In this document: one piece after another, positions 21,301-32,631 of the stretch
Numbering within the stretch: position 1 is the first letter of the stretch
How the letters are laid out: every line of letters begins with the position of its first letter
Source: Edaphochlamys debaryana
Lineage: Eukaryota; Chlorophyta; Chlorophyceae; Chlamydomonadales
DNA length: 64,000 nt
Direction: 5' to 3'
Assembly: GCA_016858145.1 (NCBI GenBank)
Contig: JAEHOE010000180.1
Span: 62,001-126,000 of the forward strand
Notes under the pieces: generated by a model
The model's database searches: none
Told to the model about the DNA's origin: nothing
What the model saw: the letters and a program-made list of their open reading frames with translations, nothing else
Translations under genes and position numbers: made by a program

Positions 21301-24300
21301 TGCTGCGGGCGCACGCGGCTGCGGGGAGGGCGGGGCGCGGGGGAGCATAGGAGCGGGGGCGGCGCGTGGATACGAGAGGAGAGATTGTTCAGATGGGCGC
21401 AAGACGGCGGAACGCGGAGGGGTGCGGGAAAGATAAAGGTGGTGGCAGCCGGTGGCGACCAGCAGGACAGTTGGCCGAGACGTCGTGTACCCACATTTGG
21501 GCCAGCACCCGCTCACCCGAACTCCGAGGGCCCCTGCCCGCGGCCCCTGCCGGTGGGCCCCGCGAAGGCCAGCCGCTCCGCCTCCGCCGTGGGCAGGCTG
21601 AAGGGGCACACGGCGTAGCGCTTGCTGTCGTCCTTGACGTCCCGCTCCGTGCCGGCGCTCATGATCATGCCGCCGCCCTGCCTACGATGGGAGGGCACGA
21701 GGGAGCGGGCACACACGAACGGGTGAACTGAAAGCAGGAGGGGCTTTAGTACGCTTGCCAAGCACAGAGCTGAAGGCCCCACCTCTATCTATCAATGCAA
21801 ACCCATGCAGGGCCTCATCCAGCCCCATCCCCTCCACTCAATGCAAGCTCCGCCGACGGACCAACACAGCAGGCCCCCACAACTCCCAAGTCCCGAGTCC
21901 CTTAGTTCCCACCTGACCAGCCGGGCCGCCTCCTGCTCCTCCGCACTCCCCGCCACCGCCGCCAGCGTGAACCACAGCCCCGTGAACACACCCCCAGCCG
22001 CCGCGGCCCCAGGCCGGGCCGCCTCGCCCAGGCCCAGGCCCAGGGCGTCCCCCGCCGCCGGTCCCGCTGCGGGCCCGTTGGGGCCTGGCTCGGGCTCCAG
22101 CTGGACGTAGTCGTCCATGGCGGGGAGCGTGCGGGCGGTGGGGGCGGGGGCCAGCGAGCCGGTCCCCGCGGCGCCCTGCGGAGGAATTATGAAGGTGGGG
22201 TGGTATGAAGGAAAAACCACGGGTCGGGTAACGGCTGGTCCGGCTCAGTTTGCGGACGAAAAATCATGCAGCAAGCCCGTTCTTGTGGTAGAGTGGTAGC
22301 GGTAGAGTGGTAGCGGTAGAGTGGCAGCATCCCAACCCCGCAGAGGCCCACCTTGGCGCCAGCGGGTGCCAGGGAGCCCACGGCCTGTTGGAGCACGGCT
22401 TGGGGCACCAGGAAGGGGCGCACCTCCTGCACCGCCCGCGCGTTGATGCACTCCCACAGCCAGTGCAGCCGCACGAGCTGTACGGCCTCACGGTGGTCGA
22501 GCATGTGGTCCCGTACGACAGCCAGCTCTGCCGTACTGACAGTCGTACCGAAAACGATGTGGGTCACGCCGCTGTGGAGCGTGGGCTGGCGCGTGAGGCC
22601 GCTCTCGCGGACCGCGGTCAGCACGTGGGTCTCCTCTTTGGCCGTGAGGCCGACAAAGAATGCGTTGACCCAGTGTAGAAAGTAGTTCTCATCCAGGGGG
22701 TCGTCAGGAATGGTGAAGGGTGGTGCGTCCCCGGTGCCCTCGGGGGCGGCGGGAGGCGCGAGGGGGCGTGAGCCCGGGGGCTGGGGGGGCAGGGCCCCGG
22801 CGCTGGTGGCCTTGTTGGCGCCGAGCTTGGTCGCGCCACTGGGGGCGGGGCCAGCGGCGGAGGGCGCGACGACGCTGTGGACCGCCGCGGGCGAGGAACA
22901 GGGGCGGGCGGCTAAGGCTCCAAACCTCCATTGCTGTGGCAAACGCCCTGGCGGCGACGGCTATCATCACTCCACCAACGACCCAGCCCATCCCCTTCCG
23001 CACTGCTATGTAGCGCGCGAACCCCAGTCAAGCCCGCCCCCCCCCCGGCTCACCCGCGGATGCTGCCGCCCCCGAGGCCGGACGTGACGCCGCCCGACCC
23101 CGCCCCGCCCGTGGTCATGCCCGAGTCCACCGCGGAGGCCGCACGCCGGGAAGGCCTGCGTCGAAAGTGGGGTGGGATGGGGTGGGAAAGGATAGAGTGG
23201 CATGCAGTGCCCACCCCTGGGCAGCTTGGCCCAGGCCTGCCTGGGTTGCTCGGCCCCCTACCTCGCCACAGCCGCCCAGCCCCTTGGCCCTGGAACCTGA
23301 CCCGTGATTGCCGCAGTCTTTTCGGGCTGAGCCGCCGCCGTCAGGCTCTTCGGGCGGCGAAGCCCCCCGGGATTACCCCGGGATTACCCCGTGCAGGGTG
23401 GTGGCGGGTAGCGGTAGATAAGACCGGGCAGCTAAGTCTGTGCCGAGGGGTGCGAGTCCCCCGACAACCTGCTAATTACGCGTTAAAGCTCGGTTCGAGT
23501 ATAGTGCGGTTACCACGGGGAATGGGTCGCGTAGCAGATGGGTGAGGGGCTCAGCCCTTTTCCGCCCCCATGGGGGCGCCCCGCTTGTCGATATATATTC
23601 CTCGTTCCTAAGCTTTGGATACAACTTTGGTGGTGGGACCTAGGCGGTATGTGTAGGCTACTGCAGAAGGAATGACCCAAATCCGATCAGCCGTTGTGCC
23701 TATTTCTCCCCGTTCTGGTCCGACGCAGCCGCACCTGGCGTGGTGGCGGGCTCCTTCGGCCGGCATCGGCGGGCCCCCCGCGTCCGCTGCGAACGCCTTC
23801 TCGTCCACCCGGTGCCCCGCCTTGACGCAGGCGTCCACCCATGCGGGGGACACCAGCCACAGGCCCCAGCTCCTGGCGTGCCTGCGGTAGGTGAGAAATC
23901 CGTGCAAGGCCGTGGTCGACGAGGCGTGACGTATAAGTCAAGCTACGCACTGCCCCGCCTGCAGCCTGCAACTGGCCATCTGGCTGGCCCCTGCTACCAT
24001 GTTCGATAGGCGTGACTCACTCATACTTAGCGCCGCCCGGGCGGTTGCAGATCACGTGGGTCATGGTGCGGTACAGCTCGCCCTGTACGGAGGCGCCCGC
24101 ATCTCGCAGCTTGCGCATGTTGGACTCCCGTTCGGGGACGGTGAAGTTGGTGATGGTGGCCTGGATGCCCGACAGAGGCTTCAGCAGGAAGCCCCCAGGG
24201 TCAACCTAGCGGATTTATGATGAGAAGGTTGAGAGGTGGATGGGTGGAAGGTGGAGAGGAGGACGGTGTGAGGACTGAGGAGGGGCAGGTGTGCTGCGGG

Positions 24301-24662
24301 GGCGGCTTGCTCCCTGTTCCCCACCTGGGCGCCATCGGCCCGGCACGCGAGCAGCCACGCTGGAGAGACGACATGCAGCCCCGGGTTGGATTGTATCGCC
24401 ACCTGCGGGAGTCGGATGGCGGGGAGGTGCTCGGGCGCAAGGCAGCGGGGGCTGTCGGGGGGCGCACCACGCAGCTCACCAGGTAGGGGTCTGTGCCATC
24501 GGTCAGCCGCAGGACGTTGCTGCAAACCAGGTAACTGGCCCTGGCAGAGTTGTGAGGCGCCAGAATCGTGGCGCCGAGGTCCTGAGCAACGTCCGAAAGG
24601 TTCTGCACATTGTCGTCGCAGATGTTCCCGAACACGACCCCGACGCTGCTAAGGGGGGCCAT
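18304..24662 (-). CDS. TopBP1/Dpb11-like multi-BRCT protein, 15 exons
   Basis: Exons (minus): 24480-24662, 24325-24402, 24021-24205, 23735-23881, 23054-23155, 22352-22874, 21913-22175, 21517-21681, 21183-21318, 20859-20931, 20343-20487, 19883-20099, 19040-19753, 18598-18771, 18304-18408; 1069 residues with all phases closing. About five BRCT domains are visible: HVVSPAWLLAC (1), THVICNRPGGAKYE with WLVSPAWVDAC (2), SGVTHIVFG with VRLHWLWEC (3), GVFTGLWFTLA with VTLDWLRACLEK (4), GGTYTDKLNKRV with IPTVRLEWVLE (5). BRCT repeats bind phosphopeptides. This spacing and number match the scaffold family of TopBP1, yeast Dpb11 and plant MEI1, which act in replication initiation and DNA-damage checkpoints in the nucleus. 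The C-terminal 400 residues are Pro/Ala/Gly-rich and hold a four-fold SQ repeat. Family is well supported; orthology to TopBP1 is inference. Confidence 0.8.
20571..20606. repeat. GGT/GT microsatellite in BRCT gene intron
   Basis: A run of GGT triplets changing to GT dinucleotides, inside the intron between 20488 and 20858. Confidence 0.7.
23371..23600. other. compositionally odd block inside an intron
   Basis: Part of the long intron 23156-23734 of the BRCT gene. It contains a direct repeat of GGGATTACCCC, a tRNA T-arm-like hairpin (GGGG, seven-base loop, CCCC near 23450), AT-richer sequence including ATATATAT, and a perfect 16-bp palindrome CGCCCCCATGGGGGCG at 23563-23578. It looks unlike the surrounding introns and may be an inserted element or organelle-derived DNA; I cannot identify it. 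Confidence 0.35.
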
Positions 24663-25035
24663 GTTTAGACCTAATAAGGTCTCAGGGCATCCGCGAAAGG
24701 CAGCAAGCGCCCGGGCGCTGAGGCTAGCTGTCCGCGTTCATATGTGCGCAGCAGGCAGGGCGCGAAAAGCTCTTGGGGTCTATCAGCAACGTGAGGAAAG
24801 GCAAGGGTGTGCGTATCTCTATCGTTGGCGAGGCAAGCGAGCGAACCAGCCTGCCCGCTTGTGCGGGTTTCGCGCCCGGGATTGCAGAATGCATGCGGGC
24901 GCGAGCAGCTTGCCAAGGCGAGACCCACTTTACATGCTAACTGTCATGGCGCCCGCACAATTCATATCCATGCTCAGCGTCGGGACGGTGTCTAGGCGCG
25001 GTCAACAATTATAGCTGGGCGCGTTGCTACGCGCG
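24663..25035. promoter_or_regulatory. divergent promoter region, BRCT gene / 1930-aa gene
   Basis: The 373 bases between two head-to-head start codons (24662 minus, 25036 plus). No TATA box or other clear motif recognised; it must contain both 5' UTRs and promoters. Confidence 0.5.
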
Positions 25036-28000
25036 ATGGAGGTGACCAGCCTCCTGTATGGCGAAGTGGATGAGGTATCAGAGGGGAGCAGCTCGCCACC
25101 CAGCGTGGACTCGGAAGCGGAGGCACCATCTCCGCAGCAATCGTCGAGACGGACCCGCACTCGATCCGGCCCCGCACCGTCATTCAAAGCCATGAAACGC
25201 CCCGCCAAGCGAATAGCGCAGCAGCCGCAGGCGGAGGAGTGGCAACACCCCACCTCCGGGCACCCAGTTGCGGGCCCAGACGAGGGTCCCGCCCAAACCA
25301 TGGTCAGCCTTGCCGCACTGCTGGGGTGCCCAGTGCCACAGCCCACCCAGGATGCAATCAAGCCCCCACCGCCTATACACACAGCCGCGCCGCTTTCCGG
25401 AACACCTCCGGGAACGCCCGGGCCCCCGGGAGGGCTCACCCCCACGTCCACCCCGGCTCAGAGCCAGCGACCCTCAGCAGTAGACCCCGCTGCCGGCGCC
25501 CGGCGGGTTTCCAAGGAGCTCTCGCCCGTGGACCTCTTTGCAGCTTTGGAAGCGGAGCTGGCGGAGATCGAGCGCCGGTGGGTCTTGACAGGAGCTCAGG
25601 GCAGAACTGTGTGTGGGCGGTCCCAAACAGCAACTCTGCACCTTGGCCTGTTCACCTGCACCTGTTCACCGTTGTCTCAGGTACATCAGCGGCGGCGACA
25701 CTGACCCCGTTGTGGTGAGCCGGCGCTCGACCGCGGGCCACGGCCGCTACAGCAGCGTGGGCGGCACCGGCGGCACCACGCCTCCCGCCCGCTCCTCGGC
25801 GGCCGGAGCCACGCAGCCCATGTCACCCGCCCCAGGCACCGCACTCCCGCTCGCGCCACACCCAACGCCCGCCCAGCCCCAGCGGCCGCCCGGCCTGCCC
25901 GGCAGCTCTGGCATGGGTCTACATGCCTTGCCCCCGCTGCCCACGGCCCTCCACGGTGCCATCCGTCGGTCGGTGGCGGCCAACGCGGGTAGCTCCTGGT
26001 CTGACGGTAGCGCCTCAACCTCCTCCAGCGCAGTCGGGGGCCTTGCCGCGAGCCTGGCTGACCAGCTGACCCTCGCGGCCCCGACCCACATCGGCGGCGA
26101 AGCGGGCGGGCCCGCAGCGGCCCAGGCCCAGACCTGGCACGTGTCCCTCCTTAACCGCGGCAATGGGGTCCTGGCGGTCGGAGGAGCCGGCGACGCAGGC
26201 GGCTCGGGCCCTGGACTGGCGCGCGTGGCGGCGCAGGTCGTGCCGCCCTCAGCGGGGGCCCAGGGCGGCGGGGGCTCTGGGGAAGGAGCTACTGTGCTGC
26301 TGGTGCAAGCCTCGCTGCGCAGTCCGGAGCCGAGCGCGGGGGGCGCAGGTGCACAGGCGCAGGCGGGCCGGGAGGCGATCACGGTCCACGGCGGCCGGGC
26401 AGGGGCCGCAGGCAACGAAGCAGCGGGGGCGGGAGCGGCGGGAGGCGGCCATGGCAGCAATGCAGGAGCCCAGGCTGGGGCCCTCAGCAGAGGTGCAAGC
26501 GAGGCTGGTGTCACAGGGCCACACCCGGAAGCCGTGCCTCAGACCTGGCAGGCTGCGGTCCAGATGCGCCTGGTGCTCTCGCCACCCGGCGCCAGCGGGG
26601 CCGCTGGCGGCCCCGGCACCACTGGTGGATTCCCGGGCTGGGCCTCGGCCCCCCACCAGTCGTCGTTGGGGTCGCTGGCGGCACCACCCCGCATCGACGC
26701 ACCCGGCTCCACGCAGCCCACGCGCACCAGCGAGGCAGGGCCTGCAGGCCGTGGCGCCCCCGCATCACTGCATGCGAGGCCGGGCCCGCCCACCGTGCCA
26801 TCAGGCACGGCCCTGCCTCAGCCTCAGCACGTGGGCGCTGTGCGCTCCCTGCTGCAGACCTTCGACTTCCATGCAGAACCCCCGCTGGGCTATGCGCAGC
26901 TGCACGGGGGGCAAGGGCAAGGGCCGCTGGGGGAGCAGGCCTTCTTGACAGGGGGTGCAGGCGGCTATGCGATGCGCAGCTCGGGCAGTGGCGCAGCCCC
27001 AGCTCGCCACGTAAGCTTCTCCGGCGTGCCGCCCTCATCCAGCAGCGGCGGCGGAGCGAGCACCAGCACTGGCGGCGCAACCAGCAGCGGCGGTGGAGGC
27101 GCGAGCAGTGCCGGAGGTGCCACTGCCACCACCGCCAGCCCCAGCGCGGGGTCCAGCATGGGAGGCCAGAGCGGCGCTGGAGGCAGCCGTGCGGGAGCCT
27201 ACAGCGCAGGCGGAGACAGCCTTGGCGGGCTGCGTGGGCCTCTCTTCGACTCAGGGAGACTCAGTGCTCTCGGCTCCGTGGCTGGCGTCAGCTCTGGCGG
27301 GCTCAGCAGCCGCGGGGGCGACAGTGCGGGGTTCGACAGCAGGAGAGGCGGCTCCAGTGGGGTGGAGGCCGGGTATGGGGAGGGCCACAGCGGTGGAGCT
27401 GGAGCCTACGGTCGGGGCGGCTACGGTGAGGGGCATGACGGCGCAGAGGACTACAACCTGGGGCGGCACAGCTCGGGCCCCGGAAGCGCCAGCGTGGGTG
27501 GCTCCCGGCCGCACAGCGATGCGGGGGAACCTGCCAGGGACGACAGCACTGGGGAACACAGCGCCGACGCCTACAGAGCGGGAGGGCACGGCGGCGACCG
27601 TCCTGACAGCGACAGGGGCTACGCTTCCGGCCCTCACAGTGAGGGCGCCGTCAGCCTTGCCCAGGGCCTGGTCGACTCCTGGGGCACTGACAGGCGCGAC
27701 CTCCCCCACAGCGACGCACGCGCAGCTACCTCCCAAGCCCCTAACCCGCACACGACACAGCCACACCTGCATGCACAGCAGCCGCCCTCCGGAACACCTG
27801 TGCAGCCCGCCGCCACCGGCTCAGCCCCCGCCGCCCCGGATGCTGCGCCTGCGCTGCCCGGCGCTGCCCAGGCACCTTCGCCCAGCTCCGCAGGGCCCTC
27901 CTCCAGCCCCGGTCTGGACCTCGACCAGGCCCGGCGCAAGTTGGAGCAGCAGCAGCGCGAGCGGGACTGGTGGGACCAGCTGCTGACGCAGCGCAGGCAG

Positions 28001-31000
28001 CTGCAGCAGCTGCACGACAAGCTGCGCAACTCCCCGCGGCCCCGCTTCTTCGACCCCATCCACCCCGACGACGGCGAGCTGGAAGACGGGTACGGAGCGG
28101 ACGGGCGGCTGCTTGGAGGGGCACGGACAGGCGGAGGGCAAGCGGGCGCGGGCAGCACGGCGCGAGGCGGGGAAGAGGAGGATGAGCTGTTGCCGCAGCC
28201 CGAGGGCGGCCCGCTGCAGTGGTGGCAGCCGCAGCCGGAGGAGGCGGGTCTGCTGGAGCGCTGGGCGGGCACGGCGCCCAGGCAGCAACCAGGAGGAGGC
28301 CAAGCCAGTCCGCCAACCGAGGAAAGAGCGGGGCAGAGCCGGGCTTCAGCACAGGACCCGGAGCGCTCTGGGCCCCAGCAACATGGCCAGCAGGGGGCTG
28401 GGCGGGATGCGCACGGGCGGCAGGCGGCTGCGCGCGGCACTGCTAGCGAGGGCCATGTGGGTCGGTACGGCCCCAGCTCGGCCTCACCAGGCGCCCCGCT
28501 GTCTCGCTGGTCCTACCGGCCCCTGTGGGCGGGCGATGACGCAGACTCTGACACGGAGGAGGAGCGCCAGCAGGGGCAGGGCACCACCTCATCCAAGCCC
28601 GTGGGCCCGGCGGGGCTGGTACGGCCCACGCGGCGGCGCGGGCGCGGCGAGCCTGGTTCTGAGGGGGAGGCGGAGGCACTCGCGCTCCTGGCGACTCAAG
28701 CGGAGGCCGTGGCGGTGGCCCTGCTTGCTGCGATCGAGGCCGCTGAGGCGGAGGGTGGTGGCGGAGGCGCAGGCGTTGTGCTGCCGGGCCGGGGCTCTGG
28801 CGGAGGCGCAGCAGATCCAGGTATGACTGACGCCGAGATCGACATGCTGGAGGCCCGGCTCGGCCACCTGGATCTGGATCTGGGTTCCGCCTGGCGATGG
28901 CTGGACTTCTCCCAGGCGGGCTCTTCGGTGGGCGTGTCTGGCGGCGGCGCGGGCCGCTGGGACGCGCTGTCAGCGGCGGGGTCCACCGCCGAGCTGCTGC
29001 GGGCGGCGAGGCTGGCGGCGCTGCAGGCCCTGCAGGCGCGGATGGACGAGCTGCAGGTGGGTCCCGGTGGGGGTGTAAGGGGCTGCAGTGCATGGGCCAG
29101 GGAAGAGGCGGCTCTTGTCGCGGCTCTTAACGGAGACCAGTTGAGGGCAAGCGTCAGCGGGGTGCCAAATGTGCTGAGGGGCCATGCGAAGTGTGAGAAG
29201 CAGGCGGCGGGCTGACATTGTCTCATGGTTGCCCCATGGTTGCAGGCTGGGTACGAGGCGCGGCGCAAGCGGCGGCGCTGGGGCCGCGGCGGCAGCGTGG
29301 CTGGAAGCCCCGACGGCGCCGGGGAAGGCGCAACGCCACCCCGAGGACCCTCCTCCACCGAGTCCAGAGAGGCTGAGGGCCCACCCGACGGCAACGGCAG
29401 CGCTGCCAGTGACGCCGGGGCACGTGCCAGCACGTCCCTGCGCATGATCCTCGCGCAGCTGGGCAGCCCCCACCACAGCCCGGCCTCCGCCAAGCCCGCG
29501 GCGCCCATTGTGACCCCCGGCCGCCGCTACGGCAGCCCCGGGACGGGGGGCGAACGCCGCCCAGCGGCCTCCCCCGCACTCTCCCAGCCCAGCGGCGTCA
29601 TGGCCTCTCCTCGCTCTCCACCCCCCTCTCGCCGCGTGCAATCCCCAGGCGGCCTCGCCACCCCGCCATCAGCCAGCCGCGGACCACCGCGCATGTTCCA
29701 GGTGACTCGCAGCCCAGTGCCTGGCGCTGCCGCGGGCTTCCATCGCCCCTCACCCTCTGCCAGCCCCTCGCTTGCACCGATGCCTCCTCTGCCTCTCCCG
29801 GTCAGCCGCCCGGCCGCCTCCGGCAGCACATCCACGGCACAGCCCTCCGCTGCCTCGGCCGCACCCGGGCCGTCACCAGCCCTCGGTGCTGCCTCCCCCG
29901 GCCCCAACATCCGCCCGCCCTACGATGCCATGCGTGCCGGCCTTGCCTCCGCTTCACCGCCAGCGCCGTCCTCGGCGGCGGCTGGGGCGGGCTCGCTGGC
30001 GGCGCAAGCGAGAGGGGTGCGAGTAGGGCGGCTCGACTCCGTCTCCTGGCGCCTGGCTTCATCTGGACCCCAGCCCGGCGGCTGGCTGCAGCTCAGAACT
30101 GAGCTTGCCACACAACACGCTCAGGCGGCGGCGGCAGTGATGGCAGCAGGTCAAGGCGTAAGCGGTCCGGTTCAACACCGCACCTACAGCGTCTCACCAC
30201 GCCGCGTGAGGCCGGCAGCGCCCCACAGCACGTCCTTGCCGCCCCCCGCTACCGCCCTGCCGCCACCCTCCAGCGCCCTCACAGCCGCCGCCACGGCCGT
30301 CGCCGCCGCCATGGCCGCCTCTGCGTCCGCGCGCTCCTCCGATGGCCCCAGACCGGCCTTCACCGCGCCTTCCGCCTCGACCCCAGACGAGATAGCCACG
30401 CTGAAGCGCCTGGCGGCCGCTGCCAGGTCCCTTCCCACCATGGCCCCGATGGAGCGGCTGCAGCTGTGGGCGGCCCTGGAGGAGGCGCTTGCGGCGAAGC
30501 TGGCGCGGACGGGCTCGTCCGCCGGCAGCCCACGTGACGGCGCCAGCCCGGGAGGGTCGGCGGAGGGCGGGCAGCGCTCGCCTCGGTCCGCAGGACCGCC
30601 CAGGCGAGCCCGGTCGGGGAGCTTGAGCGCTCCTCTACGGGGCTACGCCGCGGTGTGGGAGCACCGGCAGCTGCGTAGCGCGGCCGTGGCACGGGACGTG
30701 CCGTGGCGTGCGGATGCGGCGGCTGAAGACAGCCCTGCGGCCGAGGAGGAGCTTGCGGCTGGCGCGGTCGGTCACCACCCGCCTAGCTCTCCCCCTGCCG
30801 AGGACGAGGGACGTCGCGGGGAACCCTCACGGTCTGCGTCTCAATCGCGGGGCGTCACCGCGGCCATGACACAGCTCAAGCCCGTGCGGAATCTGGCGGC
30901 CGCCTCTGCGCCGCTTCCCGGCCTCACGATACCCGGCCTAGGCCCAGCCGCGACCGCAGCTGCCGGGGCGGGGCGGGGCTCACCCCGCCAGGGGGGGCTC

Positions 31001-31120
31001 CTGGGCTCGGCACTGGAGGCGGTGCATGGGGCCATCGCTCCCAATGCCACCCTGGCACGGGCCATGTCCCTAAACTGGTTGGCCATTCAGGACAGCGTCA
31101 CTCGGAAGGAGGCCGCTTAG
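25036..31120 (+). CDS. uncharacterised 1930-residue low-complexity protein, 3 exons
   Basis: Exons 25036-25577, 25681-29056 and 29246-31120; the phases close and the product has 1930 residues. ATG 25036 is the first in frame. No family recognised. Exon 1 ends with a short acidic helix (LFAALEAELAEIERR). Exon 2 is mostly Gly/Ala/Ser/Pro-rich, with a Gly-Tyr-Gly-Glu-Gly-His-like block around 27370-27450, then a dense charged coiled-coil segment (KLEQQQRERDWWDQLLTQRR, then RRQLQQLHDKLRN) followed by RPRFFDPIHPDDGELEDGYG, the most conserved-looking part. Later segments TDAEIDMLEARLGHLDLDL, LRAARLAALQALQARMDELQ and the C-terminal ARAMSLNWLAIQDSV are also amphipathic. A scaffold or cytoskeletal role is possible but only a guess. 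The whole frame staying open over 5.8 kb and the matched intron phases make the gene itself secure. Confidence 0.75.
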
Positions 31121-32631
31121 CTAGGCTGGAGGCGGGTAGGCAAGTGCACCTGTCGGGAGAGCGGGTGGTGAATGGACAGAGACTGTTTGGCGTGGGGTTG
31201 AGGGGGATTGCGGTTGAGGCAATGCTGGTAGGTACTGGAAGAAAACCTTTGTGCGTATGTCCCTAGTATGGCCATTGACAAAATGGTGAGGCGAGGTGGT
31301 GCCGCAAGCGCGCTGTGCATAGGCTGTCGTCTCGTAGTTGCAGTCCGCCGGGGCTTGTGGATTGCGCACAATATATGTAGCCTGAGGGCAGGCTGGGGGC
31401 TAGCCTTGTGGCTGCTTGGCCAAGTGCGTGCGCGCGAGGACTGACGCGTGGGGCAGCGCGGAGCTCATTACCGGGACCGCGTGGATTTAAGTTCCTGTTG
31501 GCCTCGCTTCAGGTGTCGGCACAGCTGTCAGTGCACAGTTGTCCGTGGTGACGGGGCCCTCTCGTGTTGCGGCGACTTCGTTAGTTGGGGCGCGCGTGTT
31601 CGCCACGTACCGGTAACCACGGCGGGGCAGCGGTGGGGAGATGGGGCGACTGTCGAGCCGGCAGGTGCTGTGTCCCATGGCATGTTTGGGCACTGATGTA
31701 ACTCACTCACTCACTCCATGCTCGTCGGTGCACGACTACACGGCCTTGAAGGCTTCAGCAGATTGTTCGCTGTCGCAGCGGGGGCAGCCTCGAGGTCTGG
31801 CGCGCACGAGGTCTGGCTAGCTCCAGGCCTGGACGGCCAAGGGGTTCTGGAGTGGAAGTGAGGGGAGTGCCGATACTATAGGGTCAGTCTTTGAGACGCG
31901 CAAGGCTTTGGTCAGGTGGACTCGGCAGTGTATACGGGGCACAGTAACGAAGCGGAGTTTGACCCGTAGCATTGACTTCATAGCAAGTGCCACGGGCCCG
32001 GCAGTGCGTGAAGAGCTCCACGGCGGCATCCGGGCGGAAGGTGCCGAAGCTGACCAACTGCCCTAACGTGCTGAAGGCGCCCGCTAGACAATGCGCTTCC
32101 CCTTGCTAGGTATTGCCATTGCTCGGGGGTTCAGGCTCACTGCCGCTCTGTCTACGACATGGAAGGTCCGGGTAGGGTGGGGTGACAACCGCGGCCCGAC
32201 ATGTCGGCATGTGCCAGATGTTGAGGCCCACCGAAGTCCTGGAGGCGGCGCAGAGGAGCACAGCGCGAGCCACCTCGCGAATGAGGTGTTCACCAAGAAC
32301 GTCAATGTCGGGCTGATGTTGCTTCACACAGCTTCACACCCAAGAACGGGTTACACGAACCCGAATGAACCGCCCCGCTACAGGCCCCGCGAACGAGCCG
32401 GTCGCCTTACCTCTCCTCCCAGCTAGCTCGCAGCTCTCGCGCATTGTAGATGCCTTTTAGTATCTATACAGCCTTGCTTCGACCCCACACGAGGCAGAAA
32501 CTTCGCCAGTAGTGCGGAACCGGACCTCCGTCGCTGTTGAGCTTCACGACGATTCGCGAAGCAACAAGCATCATATGCGATGAAACCAAAGCTAGAACGA
32601 CTATCCGCCCGAAAACGGCAAAGGACTGCCG
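31121..32631. other. intergenic region
   Basis: No gene supported. It holds the 3' UTR of the 1930-residue gene, including TGTAA at 31697-31701 next to a TCAC tandem repeat, and then the upstream region of the hydroxyproline-rich gene. Short frames here lack coding character. Confidence 0.45.
31697..31701 (+). terminator. TGTAA poly(A)-type signal
   Basis: TGTAA 577 bases after the stop at 31120, followed by a short CACT repeat. Confidence 0.35.

Noticed and set aside
23430..23500. Possible tRNA gene
   Set aside because: A T-arm-like hairpin exists, but no acceptor stem or proper anticodon arm can be drawn.
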